A stretch of 42,678 nt of DNA from JAWCNN01 sp038848005 (GCA_038848005.1 JAWCNZ010000014.1:1-42678); one strand, 5' to 3'. Positions 15,304-22,084 are shown, counted from the first letter of the stretch. Translations and numbers: made by a program. The notes: a model not told the origin generated them from the letters alone.

Positions 15304-17739
15304 ATGAACGCTGAGTTAAAAAAGTTAGCTGTGCTTACAGTAGCCACACTCCTCCTATGTCTATCATTCCCAAACATGAAAATTGCCTTTTCAGGAGACA
15401 CTTACACAATAGACTTGTTCACGCAGAAAGAACCATACAGCGGAAAAGGTCCAAACATGCCAAGCGACGCTTTTGGTCCGCAAGAACACGTTATCTTATA
15501 TGCACTCGTAACGTGTAACGAAGCTCCCATGCAAAACATTCTTGTGGCCTTCTACATCCGAGCTCCAACAGGCTTTTCCTTCAGCTTTTCCGAAAAAACA
15601 AATGCAAGCGGAATCGCAACCATTAACTTCACAATACCGCATCCCTGCGATAATGAAACTGAATTTTTTGGAGAATGGTATACATTGGCAAACGCTTATG
15701 TCGGAGACACACTTGTCCAAGATAGCTTAACCTTTAGGGTGGACTGGATTGTAAAGCTAATTTCTGTGAGAACGATTAATGAAAATCTAAGCCATAGAAT
15801 TGATTTTGGAATCGGAGGCGATGTGGGATTAGAGATTACATTAAGAAGCATAGCCAAAACCGTGAAAAACGCCACAATCTCCATAACATTACAAGATGAA
15901 CTGTGCACCCCAGTTAGTTTTTATGAAATATGTGATTTTAAGGTGCAACCCAATGAAAAGCCAGTCTTCCTATACTGTAAATTACATATTCCCAAATGGG
16001 CAGTTATAGGAGAGGCAACAGTTTCTGTTTCTGCCCTAAAAGCGCCAACAAACGCCAGCGAAGTTCCATATTGCCCAACAATATCAACGATGTTTTACAT
16101 TCTACCGTATGCACCATTAACAATAACTTTTCACGATGTTGCAGTTGTAGACGCTGTTCCTTCAGCTAGGTCTGTTGAAGCTGGGGAAATCGTGAATATA
16201 AGTGCTATTATCCAGAATGAAGGAACTGAAAATGAAAGTTTTAACGTAAGCGCTTACTACGACAATTATCTCATAGAAACACTTTCAGTAACACTTGCCT
16301 CACATTCATGGACCACTCTAAATTTCACGTTTAACACAACGACTGTTGCTCCGGCAAATTACACTATCAAAGTTTCCATTCCACCTCTAATCAACGAAGC
16401 TGACTTAACAGACAACACCCTCATTGACGGAATGGTTGAGGTTAAACCTAAACTGCCAATTGTTGTCCACAACATCGGAGTACTTGAAGTTAAAACTTCA
16501 GCTGACACCATTCACATTGGCGATTTGCTTCAAATAAACGTCAGCGTTATTAACAATGGAACAGAAACAGAAACTTTCAATGTAAAAGTTTACTATGACA
16601 ATTCATTAATTGAAACCAAAGTGGTTAATGCCCTTCTACCAACTGCTCAGCAGACATTAACCTTTACGTGGAATACAAGCTCAGTAAGCGAAGGTTTCTA
16701 TCAAATAAGCGCCTTTGCCCCCCTCGACGGCGACGTTGACCCCTCAGACAACACATTTGTGAATGGAGTCATCCACATTGTTAAGCCTCCGAAACCCCTA
16801 TACTTCTTGACAGTTAAAACCGAGCCTCCTAACGTCGCAGCAATTCCAGGTGAGGGTTGGTATGAAGAAAATACTAATGCTAGCTTGACAGCGCCCTTCA
16901 CAGTGTCACTTTCGGATTTTGTCCGCTACAAGTTAAGTCATTGGGATGTCGACGGCATACCACAAAACATTGGAGCAAATTCAATAAGTGTGTTAATGGA
17001 CGCCAACCACACGGCAACAGCCCATTACATTCTCCAATACTATTTGGCTGTGAGAACAGACCCCCCAGGAATTGTAACAATTTATGGTGAGGCTTGGCAT
17101 GACAATTCCACAAATGTAACGTTGAACGCTCCAGCAGTTTATGGATACACATTTAAATATTGGGATATTGACGGCGTGTTACAAGGCGAAAACGTTAATC
17201 CCATAACTGTGCATATGAATGCCCCCCATAACGCCACGGCTCATTATGTCAGAATCACATATACACTTGCTATATTGGCGACTGAAGGTGGAACAACAGA
17301 CCCAGCGCCTGGAAACTACACTTACCCAGTAAATACAACAGTTCAAGTGAAAGCCATCCCAAACGCAAACTATGTTTTTGACCATTGGGAACTCGACAAT
17401 GTTAATGTGGGCTCCGCCAACCCATACCAAGTAATAATAGACAAAAATCATGTTTTAAAAGCAGTTTTTTCGCCTGTTGCCGCAGGCTGGTTTGTTCCTG
17501 AATGGTTTTATTGGCTTTTGTTTTTAATTTTGGTTTTGATAGTTTTCTTGTTGGTTTTGTTGCTTTACAGTAGGAAAAAGCGAAGAGAAACGGAGGTGGC
17601 TTTTCGTTCAGGATGGACTGCTTGGTATTATTGTCGCAGTTTGCGTTGTAAATTTGCAAAAATTAAAGAGGCTTGTTGTAGGGGAAGCCTTCTCCTTTCC
17701 CTCTGTTTGGCTAAAATGTATAAGAGAAGCTTTTTATAA
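15304..17739 (+). CDS. Large surface protein with CARDB and InlB-B-like repeats, C-terminal membrane anchor
   Basis: An exported, cell-surface protein of 811 residues. The N-terminal signal helix (LAVLTVATLLLCLSF) is followed by a beta-rich domain, two CARDB-type adhesion domains (about residues 275-380 and 385-490), then three repeats of about 75 residues of the divergent InlB B-repeat type (LTVKTEPP.., LAVRTDPP.., LAILATEGG..), each ending in an HxATAHY or VLKAVF block. A membrane helix near residues 737-760 and RKKRR anchor it. After that anchor comes an odd tail of about 45 residues, basic and Cys-rich; a frameshift near 17590 could explain it. ATG 15304 is preferred to TTG 15295; neither has a clear SD. 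Role: adhesion or S-layer contact, inferred. Confidence 0.75.
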   Translation: MNAELKKLAVLTVATLLLCLSFPNMKIAFSGDTYTIDLFTQKEPYSGKGPNMPSDAFGPQEHVILYALVTCNEAPMQNILVAFYIRAPTGFSFSFSEKTNASGIATINFTIPHPCDNETEFFGEWYTLANAYVGDTLVQDSLTFRVDWIVKLISVRTINENLSHRIDFGIGGDVGLEITLRSIAKTVKNATISITLQDELCTPVSFYEICDFKVQPNEKPVFLYCKLHIPKWAVIGEATVSVSALKAPTNASEVPYCPTISTMFYILPYAPLTITFHDVAVVDAVPSARSVEAGEIVNISAIIQNEGTENESFNVSAYYDNYLIETLSVTLASHSWTTLNFTFNTTTVAPANYTIKVSIPPLINEADLTDNTLIDGMVEVKPKLPIVVHNIGVLEVKTSADTIHIGDLLQINVSVINNGTETETFNVKVYYDNSLIETKVVNALLPTAQQTLTFTWNTSSVSEGFYQISAFAPLDGDVDPSDNTFVNGVIHIVKPPKPLYFLTVKTEPPNVAAIPGEGWYEENTNASLTAPFTVSLSDFVRYKLSHWDVDGIPQNIGANSISVLMDANHTATAHYILQYYLAVRTDPPGIVTIYGEAWHDNSTNVTLNAPAVYGYTFKYWDIDGVLQGENVNPITVHMNAPHNATAHYVRITYTLAILATEGGTTDPAPGNYTYPVNTTVQVKAIPNANYVFDHWELDNVNVGSANPYQVIIDKNHVLKAVFSPVAAGWFVPEWFYWLLFLILVLIVFLLVLLLYSRKKRRETEVAFRSGWTAWYYCRSLRCKFAKIKEACCRGSLLLSLCLAKMYKRSFL

Positions 17740-17860
17740 AACGTTTGTTATTCGTGTTGGTATATATCGCCTTTAAAAATATGCTTTAATTCCCATTCAT
17801 TTCAGATATGGAAACTTTGCTTTTAGGCAATTAAACCCTCATCTTATACTTGGGTCTAAA

Positions 17861-17980
17861 ATGTTTGAGAAAATAGCTTTAGAAGCCACTCAAATGCTAA
17901 TATTGCTTTTATGGGCTTCATTAGCCCTCATAATAGTTTGGGGCATACTTTGGACCCGCTCATCCAAGAGAAACACATAA
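17861..17980 (+). CDS. Small single-pass membrane protein (39 residues)
   Basis: A short open frame from ATG 17861 to TAA 17980. It has a charged start (MFEKIALEA), one long hydrophobic helix (MLILLLWASLALIIVWGILW) and a basic tail ending SSKRNT, a plausible small membrane protein with positive-inside topology. There is no clear SD; a TATACTT sequence lies close upstream. It sits alone between the surface protein and tRNA-Tyr. It could be a chance frame, but the helix-plus-basic-tail pattern is unlikely at random. Confidence 0.45.
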   Translation: MFEKIALEATQMLILLLWASLALIIVWGILWTRSSKRNT

Positions 17981-18041
17981 ATCCAATTTTATCCTTTAGA
18001 AAATTTTGGGCGGGCGGTAGCTCAGCTTGGTAGAGCTTCCG

Positions 18042-18072
18042 AGCCTGCTGATAAAACTCAGCTGGCGGAGAC
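18042..18072 (+). other. tRNA-Tyr intron 1, position 30/31
   Basis: 31 nt. The BHB is clear: exon CTTC pairs with intron GGAG, bulges are CG|A and AC|G, and the inner helix GCC-T-GCTGA pairs with TCAGC-T-GGC around loop TAAAAC. Same position as the intron in tRNA-Lys. Confidence 0.85.
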
Positions 18073-18079
18073 GCTGTAG

Positions 18080-18125
18080 ACATCCACCCAAGGTGGATGC
18101 CAACCAGCCTACCAAGCGCACAGAA
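18080..18125 (+). other. tRNA-Tyr intron 2, canonical position 37/38
   Basis: 46 nt. Anticodon-loop CTGT pairs with intron ACAG; bulges are AG|A and AA|A, each cut after the second base as the archaeal endonuclease requires. The intron contains a perfect 8-bp hairpin, CATCCACC-CAA-GGTGGATG, at 18081-18099. Confidence 0.85.
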
Positions 18126-18447
18126 ACCGGAGTGTCGCAGGTTCAAATCCTGCCCGCCCGACTAAACCTTCTTTCTGAAAAGAAGCTTTACCAAGAAATT
18201 TGGAGCTTGTTTCTGAAGTTTTTTCACTGTTTTGAGCTTCTATATAGGTTAATATGCTGGAAAGAGCTTCTTCTAAGATTCGTGAGAGGTTTAAACTGTG
18301 TTTTTTAGATTTTTCAACAAGATTTTTGCTTAGGTAAACTGAAACTGTGGTTTTATAGGTGGTTTTATTGTGTCTTGCGATTTGACTTCCACGTGGAAGT
18401 TGCGTATTTTTCCACGTGGAATTTAGGTTCAAATCCGCTTCACTCAT
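18109..18447 (-). CDS. Int(N): N-terminal part of partitioned SSV-type integrase, ribbon-helix-helix-like
   Basis: The frame runs from ATG 18447 through attL into the tRNA intron (stop at 18109). Up to the repeat it encodes about 95 residues, then GRAGFEPAT from the tRNA sequence, as SSV1 integrase carries PGFEPGT at its own attachment site. In the circle it would continue in the same frame into the catalytic part at 23290, for a predicted 387 residues once the frameshift there is repaired. Residues about 30-70 (TTVSVYLSKNLVEKSKK, then LSRILEEALSSIL) look like a ribbon-helix-helix DNA-binding domain. ATG overlaps the stop of the winged-helix gene. The last seven residues (LRFLCAW) are a product of integration. 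Confidence 0.82.
   Translation of the reverse strand: MSEADLNLNSTWKNTQLPRGSQIARHNKTTYKTTVSVYLSKNLVEKSKKHSLNLSRILEEALSSILTYIEAQNSEKTSETSSKFLGKASFQKEGLVGRAGFEPATLRFLCAW
18132..18162. repeat. attL: left 31-bp attachment repeat
   Basis: Begins GTGTCGCAGGTTC and ends CCGCCCGAC, covering the variable loop, T arm and 3' acceptor strand of tRNA-Tyr. Bases on both sides (A before, T after) differ from attR, which fixes the repeat limits. Confidence 0.9.
18385..18400. promoter_or_regulatory. 16-bp palindrome, candidate operator in int(N)
   Basis: ACTTCCACGTGGAAGT is a perfect palindrome inside the start of the Int(N) frame. A second, 12-bp palindrome with the same core follows, centres 23 bp apart (about two helical turns). 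Confidence 0.5.
18410..18421. promoter_or_regulatory. 12-bp palindrome, second candidate operator in int(N)
   Basis: TTCCACGTGGAA repeats the core of the palindrome at 18385. Paired palindromes on one DNA face suit two dimers of a ribbon-helix-helix or winged-helix protein, both encoded here. They lie in codons 9-21, so could also act from within the gene. Confidence 0.5.
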
Positions 18448-19022
18448 GGCCCTAATACTTCCTTTATTTTTTCAACTAATTTTTCTCCAACATTCTCAAG
18501 CGTTTTTCTATACTTTGGATATTTCTTTAGGATTCTGACGATTTTTTCAACATCCTTCTCATTCATAGGCAAATATGAAAGCTCAAACTTTCCTTTCTCA
18601 AGTATGAATCTGAAGATTTTGTTAGCTGTTTCAGGGCCTACGCTTTGAGCGATTTCGTAAAAAATTGAAAAGTCTTCTCTTTCCGTTTCTTCACAATATT
18701 TTAATGCATTTTCCCTAACTTTCCCAATATTTGCGTTGTTAAGTAAAGCTGTCAGTTGGCCTTCTGGACTTAACCAAAATTGTGGATATTCCCTCCCTCG
18801 ATAAAGTTTAATGTTTACTTTTTGGATTAGGCCCTTTCTCTCTAAACTGTTGAAAGCTATCCACGTAGCTTTATAATGGTGCTTTATTATTTTAACGCAT
18901 TCGTTTATGGTTAAAGCACCGTGTTCAGCTAGACAGAGAATTATTTTCCTCTGTAAAGGTGGTAAGCTATTACCTCTTTTCTGCTTCTTTGACATCTGAT
19001 ATTTTTGCTCGGTTTTTGACAT
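18444..19022 (-). CDS. Winged-helix transcriptional regulator of the element
   Basis: A 192-residue protein with a basic, Lys/Gln-rich start and a winged helix at about residues 20-90 (LQRKIILCLAEHGALTINE, then TWIAFNSLERKGLIQKV and a wing ending PQFWLSPEG). The C-terminal half is helical and charged (EKIVRILKKYPKYRKTLENV) and not recognised. The stop overlaps the ATG of Int(N), so the two are probably cotranscribed, and control of integrase expression is a fair inference. It diverges from the plus-strand genes starting at 19101, leaving a shared 78-bp control region. Confidence 0.75.
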   Translation of the reverse strand: MSKTEQKYQMSKKQKRGNSLPPLQRKIILCLAEHGALTINECVKIIKHHYKATWIAFNSLERKGLIQKVNIKLYRGREYPQFWLSPEGQLTALLNNANIGKVRENALKYCEETEREDFSIFYEIAQSVGPETANKIFRFILEKGKFELSYLPMNEKDVEKIVRILKKYPKYRKTLENVGEKLVEKIKEVLGP

Positions 19023-19100
19023 CTGTTCACTTCCAGCTAATTAAGTTATATCTTGACTTATATAAAACTTCCGCATAATGAGGATAATGAGAGTGAAACC

Positions 19101-19229
19101 ATGCAACTGCTCAAAATAAAATGCGAAAAGTGCGGCCATGAATGGATTCCCAGAGTGGAAAACCCGCTTAAGTGTCCAAAATGTGGCCATGTTCGAGGTT
19201 CTCAAATCTACAAACAGAAAGGAGCGTGA
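19101..19229 (+). CDS. Zinc-ribbon protein, 42 residues
   Basis: ATG 19101 to TGA 19229. Two CxxC knuckles, CEKCGHEW and CPKCGH, about 18 residues apart, form a classic zinc ribbon; the protein ends YKQKGA. No other domain is present. Such tiny zinc ribbons are common in archaeal plasmids and viruses and may bind DNA or contact the transcription machinery. It is the first plus-strand gene of the element. Confidence 0.75.
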   Translation: MQLLKIKCEKCGHEWIPRVENPLKCPKCGHVRGSQIYKQKGA

Positions 19230-19264
19230 GCATGGAAGTTATCATAAAAATAGAAAAATAGAGT

Positions 19265-20140
19265 GTGTCAGCGATAGAAATTAACGGTTTTGAATATAAA
19301 AAAGTTGTCGTAAGTAAAGCTTTCACAACTGAAAGGAAGAAACCAGCTTCCTTAAGTTTAAGGAGATGTCTCAATTTCATTTACAACCGTGTTTTGGAAG
19401 GTTATCGAGACGAGATTCCAGCTAATGTTTTCGAGTTGAAGTTTAGGGAAGAAATAGGAAGCGATAGAATCACATTTAAGAAATATTTAGGAAGCAATAA
19501 ACGAGTTTTTCTCATAGATGGAATGGGTAAAAAACATCCATTCAGAGGAGAACATGAAAAAGGAGATTTTGAAAAGTTCGGGTTATTGGAGAGGATTCCA
19601 AATCCAAGATTTCCACATGAAACTTTAGCATGGAAAATTTTGCCTTATTTTTGGATTAAACTGAAGGAAGTTTATCCTCAAAGGAAAATTGCGGAGTGGT
19701 TTTCCAAACAACAATATGAAAGGGTGGGCGAAGATGAAAATATATCTCTCACACATTCATCGGAAAGAAGCTTACAGCTTACAGCAGTAAAGGAAGAGGT
19801 ATCAGTAGGAGAAACCTCGGTTTCTCCTCGCACGGAGAGACAGCAGGGAAATATATCTCTCACAGAGAGGAAGGAGACAGTTGAAACAGACAGCATAGAG
19901 ACTAACCTAGCTACTACAAGAGATAAACAACAAACAAACAACAATAGTGAGAGAGATATTTTCTATGGAGAGCTTACAGAGGAAGAGTTGGCAATTCTTA
20001 CAGCTAAACCTATGCCTAAAAAATGTGTGGATTGTGGAAGGATAGACGCTTCTAACCCTTACCGTGTTTTATGTCCTCGAGGCAAAGGAGAGCGTTCTCG
20101 TTTTGATTTCTGTGTTTTGGAAGGTGGCCCAAATGGTTAA
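19265..20140 (+). CDS. Unrecognised element protein with C-terminal Cys motif
   Basis: A 291-residue protein from GTG 19265. The first 150 residues are basic and mixed alpha/beta, with a possible winged helix (SDRITFKKYLG..KFGLLERI). Residues about 155-235 are a low-complexity polar linker rich in Ser, Thr, Glu and Gln, whose DNA holds direct and inverted repeats. The C terminus has CVDCGRIDASNP, then CPRG and a final FDFC, a plausible zinc site. I do not recognise the family. As the largest cargo protein, and the only one with a DNA-binding look plus internal repeats, a replication role is possible but unproven. Confidence 0.65.
   Translation: MSAIEINGFEYKKVVVSKAFTTERKKPASLSLRRCLNFIYNRVLEGYRDEIPANVFELKFREEIGSDRITFKKYLGSNKRVFLIDGMGKKHPFRGEHEKGDFEKFGLLERIPNPRFPHETLAWKILPYFWIKLKEVYPQRKIAEWFSKQQYERVGEDENISLTHSSERSLQLTAVKEEVSVGETSVSPRTERQQGNISLTERKETVETDSIETNLATTRDKQQTNNNSERDIFYGELTEEELAILTAKPMPKKCVDCGRIDASNPYRVLCPRGKGERSRFDFCVLEGGPNG
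19737..19965. repeat. Repeat-rich linker region: three AAATATATCTCTCAC-like repeats and inverted repeats
   Basis: AATATATCTCTCACA occurs at about 19738 and 19849, and the inverse GTGAGAGAGATATTTT at about 19950. Between them lie a perfect 10-bp inverted repeat at 19807-19828 and small CTCTC/GAGAG hairpins. All fall in the part of the 19265 gene that encodes a low-complexity linker, so the DNA rather than the protein may be under selection. Confidence 0.5.
19807..19828. repeat. Perfect 10-bp inverted repeat with 2-nt spacer
   Basis: AGGAGAAACC, then TC, then GGTTTCTCCT. It is inside a coding region, in the polar linker, where no RNA terminator is expected. Confidence 0.6.
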
Positions 20141-20432
20141 GTTTGAAATTGTCAAGGGCCAAAAAGGGCCTAACGATAAAGTCGTTAAGGTTTGGGCCTA
20201 TGGAGAAATTTTCACTTTTGAGGATATTCTACGTTTGTTAAAGATTGTTTTCGAAAGTGAGGATTCTGTTTATCCTATTAGCGAAGGTTATCAAGGCAAG
20301 GCCATGCTTTTGAAGGCAATAATAGACGTTTACTCGGGCCTTCCGATAGAGCGTGTTTTAGAATTTTATAAGTTGAACCGCAAAGGAAGGAAAACGTTTG
20401 TTATCGAGAAACTTAGCGAGGTTCTAGAATGA
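20133..20432 (+). CDS. Unrecognised element protein (99 residues)
   Basis: ATG 20133 is chosen over earlier in-frame codons because AAGGTGG lies 5 nt before it and it overlaps the previous stop. The protein starts with a short beta-rich part (VKFEIVKGQKGPNDKVVKV), followed by helices (EDILRLLKIVFES, KAMLLKAIIDVY, IERVLEFYKLNRKG) and ends in KLSEVLE. The overall look is a small, charged, soluble, mostly helical protein. No family recognised. Its stop overlaps the next ATG by 4 nt. Confidence 0.65.
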   Translation: MVKFEIVKGQKGPNDKVVKVWAYGEIFTFEDILRLLKIVFESEDSVYPISEGYQGKAMLLKAIIDVYSGLPIERVLEFYKLNRKGRKTFVIEKLSEVLE

Positions 20433-20626
20433 AACATTTTAACCTTCTCAGTTCCTTCCTAAACCGTTCTGTGATTGTGGAAGCTGGAGAATTCAAAGTT
20501 AAAGGCAAACTAGTATATTTCAAAGAAGGTTATAGAGAGGGCCATTTACCCACAGTTTTAACCCTTCAAAACGAATGTGGGAAAATTATCCTTAGAACGT
20601 GGAGCGTGATTAAAACTGTCAGATAA
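20429..20626 (+). CDS. Small protein, possible LSm/Sm-like fold
   Basis: A 65-residue protein. The order of short beta strands, NRSVIVEAG, FKVKGKLVYFKEG, LPTVLTLQNE, GKIILRTWSVIKTV, resembles the five-strand Sm fold: a bound-strand start, a G-x-L-x-x-F turn in the Sm1 place, and an ILR-type end in the Sm2 place. The match is by eye and weak. If correct it would be an RNA-binding ring protein carried by a mobile element. It overlaps the previous gene by 4 nt. Confidence 0.5.
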   Translation: MKHFNLLSSFLNRSVIVEAGEFKVKGKLVYFKEGYREGHLPTVLTLQNECGKIILRTWSVIKTVR

Positions 20627-20759
20627 AGAGGTAATTGTCAAAATTTTTGAGGATATAATTTCATGGGTTCAACATAACCCTTTAACTACGCTCACAATTT
20701 TAACCCTATTAGCATTCTCTATCTATGGAGTTTACAAACTATTCAAGGAGTATATTTAA
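20616..20759 (+). CDS. Small membrane protein, apparent CTG start
   Basis: An open frame of 47 codons ends exactly 1 nt before the next ATG. It encodes an amphipathic start (SDKEVIVKIFEDIISWV) and one hydrophobic helix (TILTLLAFSIYGVYKLF). The preceding in-frame TGA allows no ATG, GTG or TTG; CTG 20616 is the first reasonable codon, with GGAG 11 nt upstream. Overlap with the end of the LSm-like gene fits the tight spacing of this operon. Holin-like or anchor roles are possible but unproven. Confidence 0.4.
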   Translation: MSDKEVIVKIFEDIISWVQHNPLTTLTILTLLAFSIYGVYKLFKEYI

Positions 20760-21422
20760 ATGACTTTCGTTAGAGGTTCAAAGCTTAGAACGGAGAGGCA
20801 AAAAGTCATAACAGAGGAAGAATTTGAAGAGGCCATCTATAACGCCGAGCAAATACCAAACGAATTCCTTAGGTTAAGGGCCAAAGCTGTCTTATGCCTA
20901 TTGCGTTTAGTAGGCAAAAGAAGAGGAGAAATCGCAATACTTCCCCTTGAAAATTTCAAAATAGAAAAGGGATTCCTAAACATTACTTTTATATTAGAAA
21001 AGAAGCGTAAGGGCCACGTCTTACAGAAGCTTTCAACTAAAAGCATAAGCTTAACTCATCCACTTGTTAGGCCCATCCTCGAATATTTAGAATACCTGAA
21101 CAAACAGAATCCTAAACCAAAGTTTTTCCTTCCACAAGCAAAAGCGGTTTTCGGTTCTATCGTGATAAATACAGAACAGCATATCAGCGGAAGACAAGTC
21201 TTCAGTATAATAAGAGAATGCTCAGAAACTATTTGGCCTCACCTATTCAGAGAAACCGTAGCTTCCGATATAATCAAAGAAGACGACAGCATAATATCAG
21301 CTTTCAAAGTGCAAAGACGCTTAGACTTGGAAGACTTCAGAACAGGGTTTCGCTATCTAAAACGCTTTGCAACTGATATAATAGCTGGAGAAGAGGAAAA
21401 ACTCAAAGAAAATATAGGTTAA
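20760..21422 (+). CDS. Second, short tyrosine recombinase of the element
   Basis: A 220-residue protein that looks like the catalytic domain of a tyrosine recombinase with almost no N-terminal core-binding domain. Visible: GKRRGEI (first Arg, about residue 53-54), a Lys-rich beta turn (EKKRKGH), PHLFRETVAS with the HxxR pair, and RTGFRYLKRFAT with a possible nucleophilic Tyr. GGAG lies 10 nt before the ATG. As the SSV-type integrase is encoded elsewhere in the element, this second enzyme might resolve dimers, excise the element or regulate copy number. The Tyr assignment needs alignment. Confidence 0.65.
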   Translation: MTFVRGSKLRTERQKVITEEEFEEAIYNAEQIPNEFLRLRAKAVLCLLRLVGKRRGEIAILPLENFKIEKGFLNITFILEKKRKGHVLQKLSTKSISLTHPLVRPILEYLEYLNKQNPKPKFFLPQAKAVFGSIVINTEQHISGRQVFSIIRECSETIWPHLFRETVASDIIKEDDSIISAFKVQRRLDLEDFRTGFRYLKRFATDIIAGEEEKLKENIG

Positions 21423-21448
21423 TCTATGCTGTTTTAGTTGAAATCTGC

Positions 21449-21471
21449 TTCCTAAAAGAGAATTTTAGGAA
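21449..21471. terminator. Hairpin between convergent element genes
   Basis: TTCCTAAAA, loop GAGAA, TTTTAGGAA: a perfect 9-bp stem between convergent genes ending at 21422 and 21560, with T-rich flanks on both strands. A bidirectional terminator is likely. Confidence 0.5.
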
Positions 21472-21559
21472 ATACACCATAGTTTAAAGAGAAAAGTAAA
21501 CTTTGTTAGAAAATTTTTCTCCCTATTAAATACCACTCTACGCTCGTGAAATTGTTTGT

Positions 21560-22084
21560 TTACTTGTCTATTTCCATCTCTTTTTGCTTTAGCTTCTCTT
21601 TCTCCTCTTCAACAAGCTCTTTTAACGCTATTTCCCTCGCTTCCTTTCTAAGCTTAGCTTCATCAAGGATTTTCTTTGCCTCTTGTTCCTTTTCTTTTAT
21701 AGCGTCATGAATGGTTTTCTTACTCCTATCAAAGATTAACGCTAAATAATCCATGCTTAGGCCTTCCCAAATTGGCCCTTTGCCTTCCCTTTGCTTTTTA
21801 ACGTCTTCCTCTGAAGGTTTACTGTCAAAATACATTAACGCAACAAGAAGCTTCAAGGATTCAGTCATGTGGTAACTGCACATGCTAACGGGGTAAGCTT
21901 CTAAAAGCTCTAAGAAGTCTATGGGAGCTACATCTGAATCTTGACCACCATCTTTTTTGCACCTTTCCCAGAAACTCCTAATCTTCTCGATTATTTGCTG
22001 AGCGGTTAAACCGCTAACATCTATTTCCCTAGGCGGAAGCTTAATTCCTCTTTTTTCCATCAAATCTAAACTCATACCAATCAC
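21560..22084 (-). CDS. Unrecognised element protein with HTH-like segment and coiled-coil tail
   Basis: A 174-residue protein from GTG 22084, overlapping the stop of the upstream membrane protein gene (GTGA); ATG 22075 is an alternative. After a helical middle (residues about 65-95), LSMDYLALIFDRSKKTIHDAI at about 110-130 looks like a helix-turn-helix. From 130 on, a Glu/Lys-rich coiled coil continues to the end. A DNA-binding or partition-like role would fit, but no family is recognised. Confidence 0.6.
   Translation of the reverse strand: MIGMSLDLMEKRGIKLPPREIDVSGLTAQQIIEKIRSFWERCKKDGGQDSDVAPIDFLELLEAYPVSMCSYHMTESLKLLVALMYFDSKPSEEDVKKQREGKGPIWEGLSMDYLALIFDRSKKTIHDAIKEKEQEAKKILDEAKLRKEAREIALKELVEEEKEKLKQKEMEIDK

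Larger units (their letters stand above)
18011..18161 (+). tRNA. tRNA-Tyr(GTA) with two introns; integration target
   Basis: Acceptor CGGGCGG (18011-18017) pairs with CCGCCCG (18154-18160); C1-G72 with discriminator A is the archaeal Tyr identity. The D arm is GCTC/GAGC, the T arm GCAGG/CCTGC. Removing 18042-18072 and 18080-18125 gives stem TCCGG/CCGGA and loop CTGTAGA, anticodon GTA. From 18132 on, the sequence is supplied by the integrated element. The gene is followed by CTAAACC, so CCA is no longer encoded; the displaced original 3' end at 23291 is followed by CCA. Confidence 0.93.

Noticed and set aside
18027..18308. Plus-strand ORF across tRNA-Tyr and attL
   Set aside because: It reads through the tRNA and its introns and lies opposite Int(N); a chance frame.
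19232..19261. Nine-codon ORF between the zinc-ribbon gene and the next gene
   Set aside because: Too short and without features; probably leader sequence.
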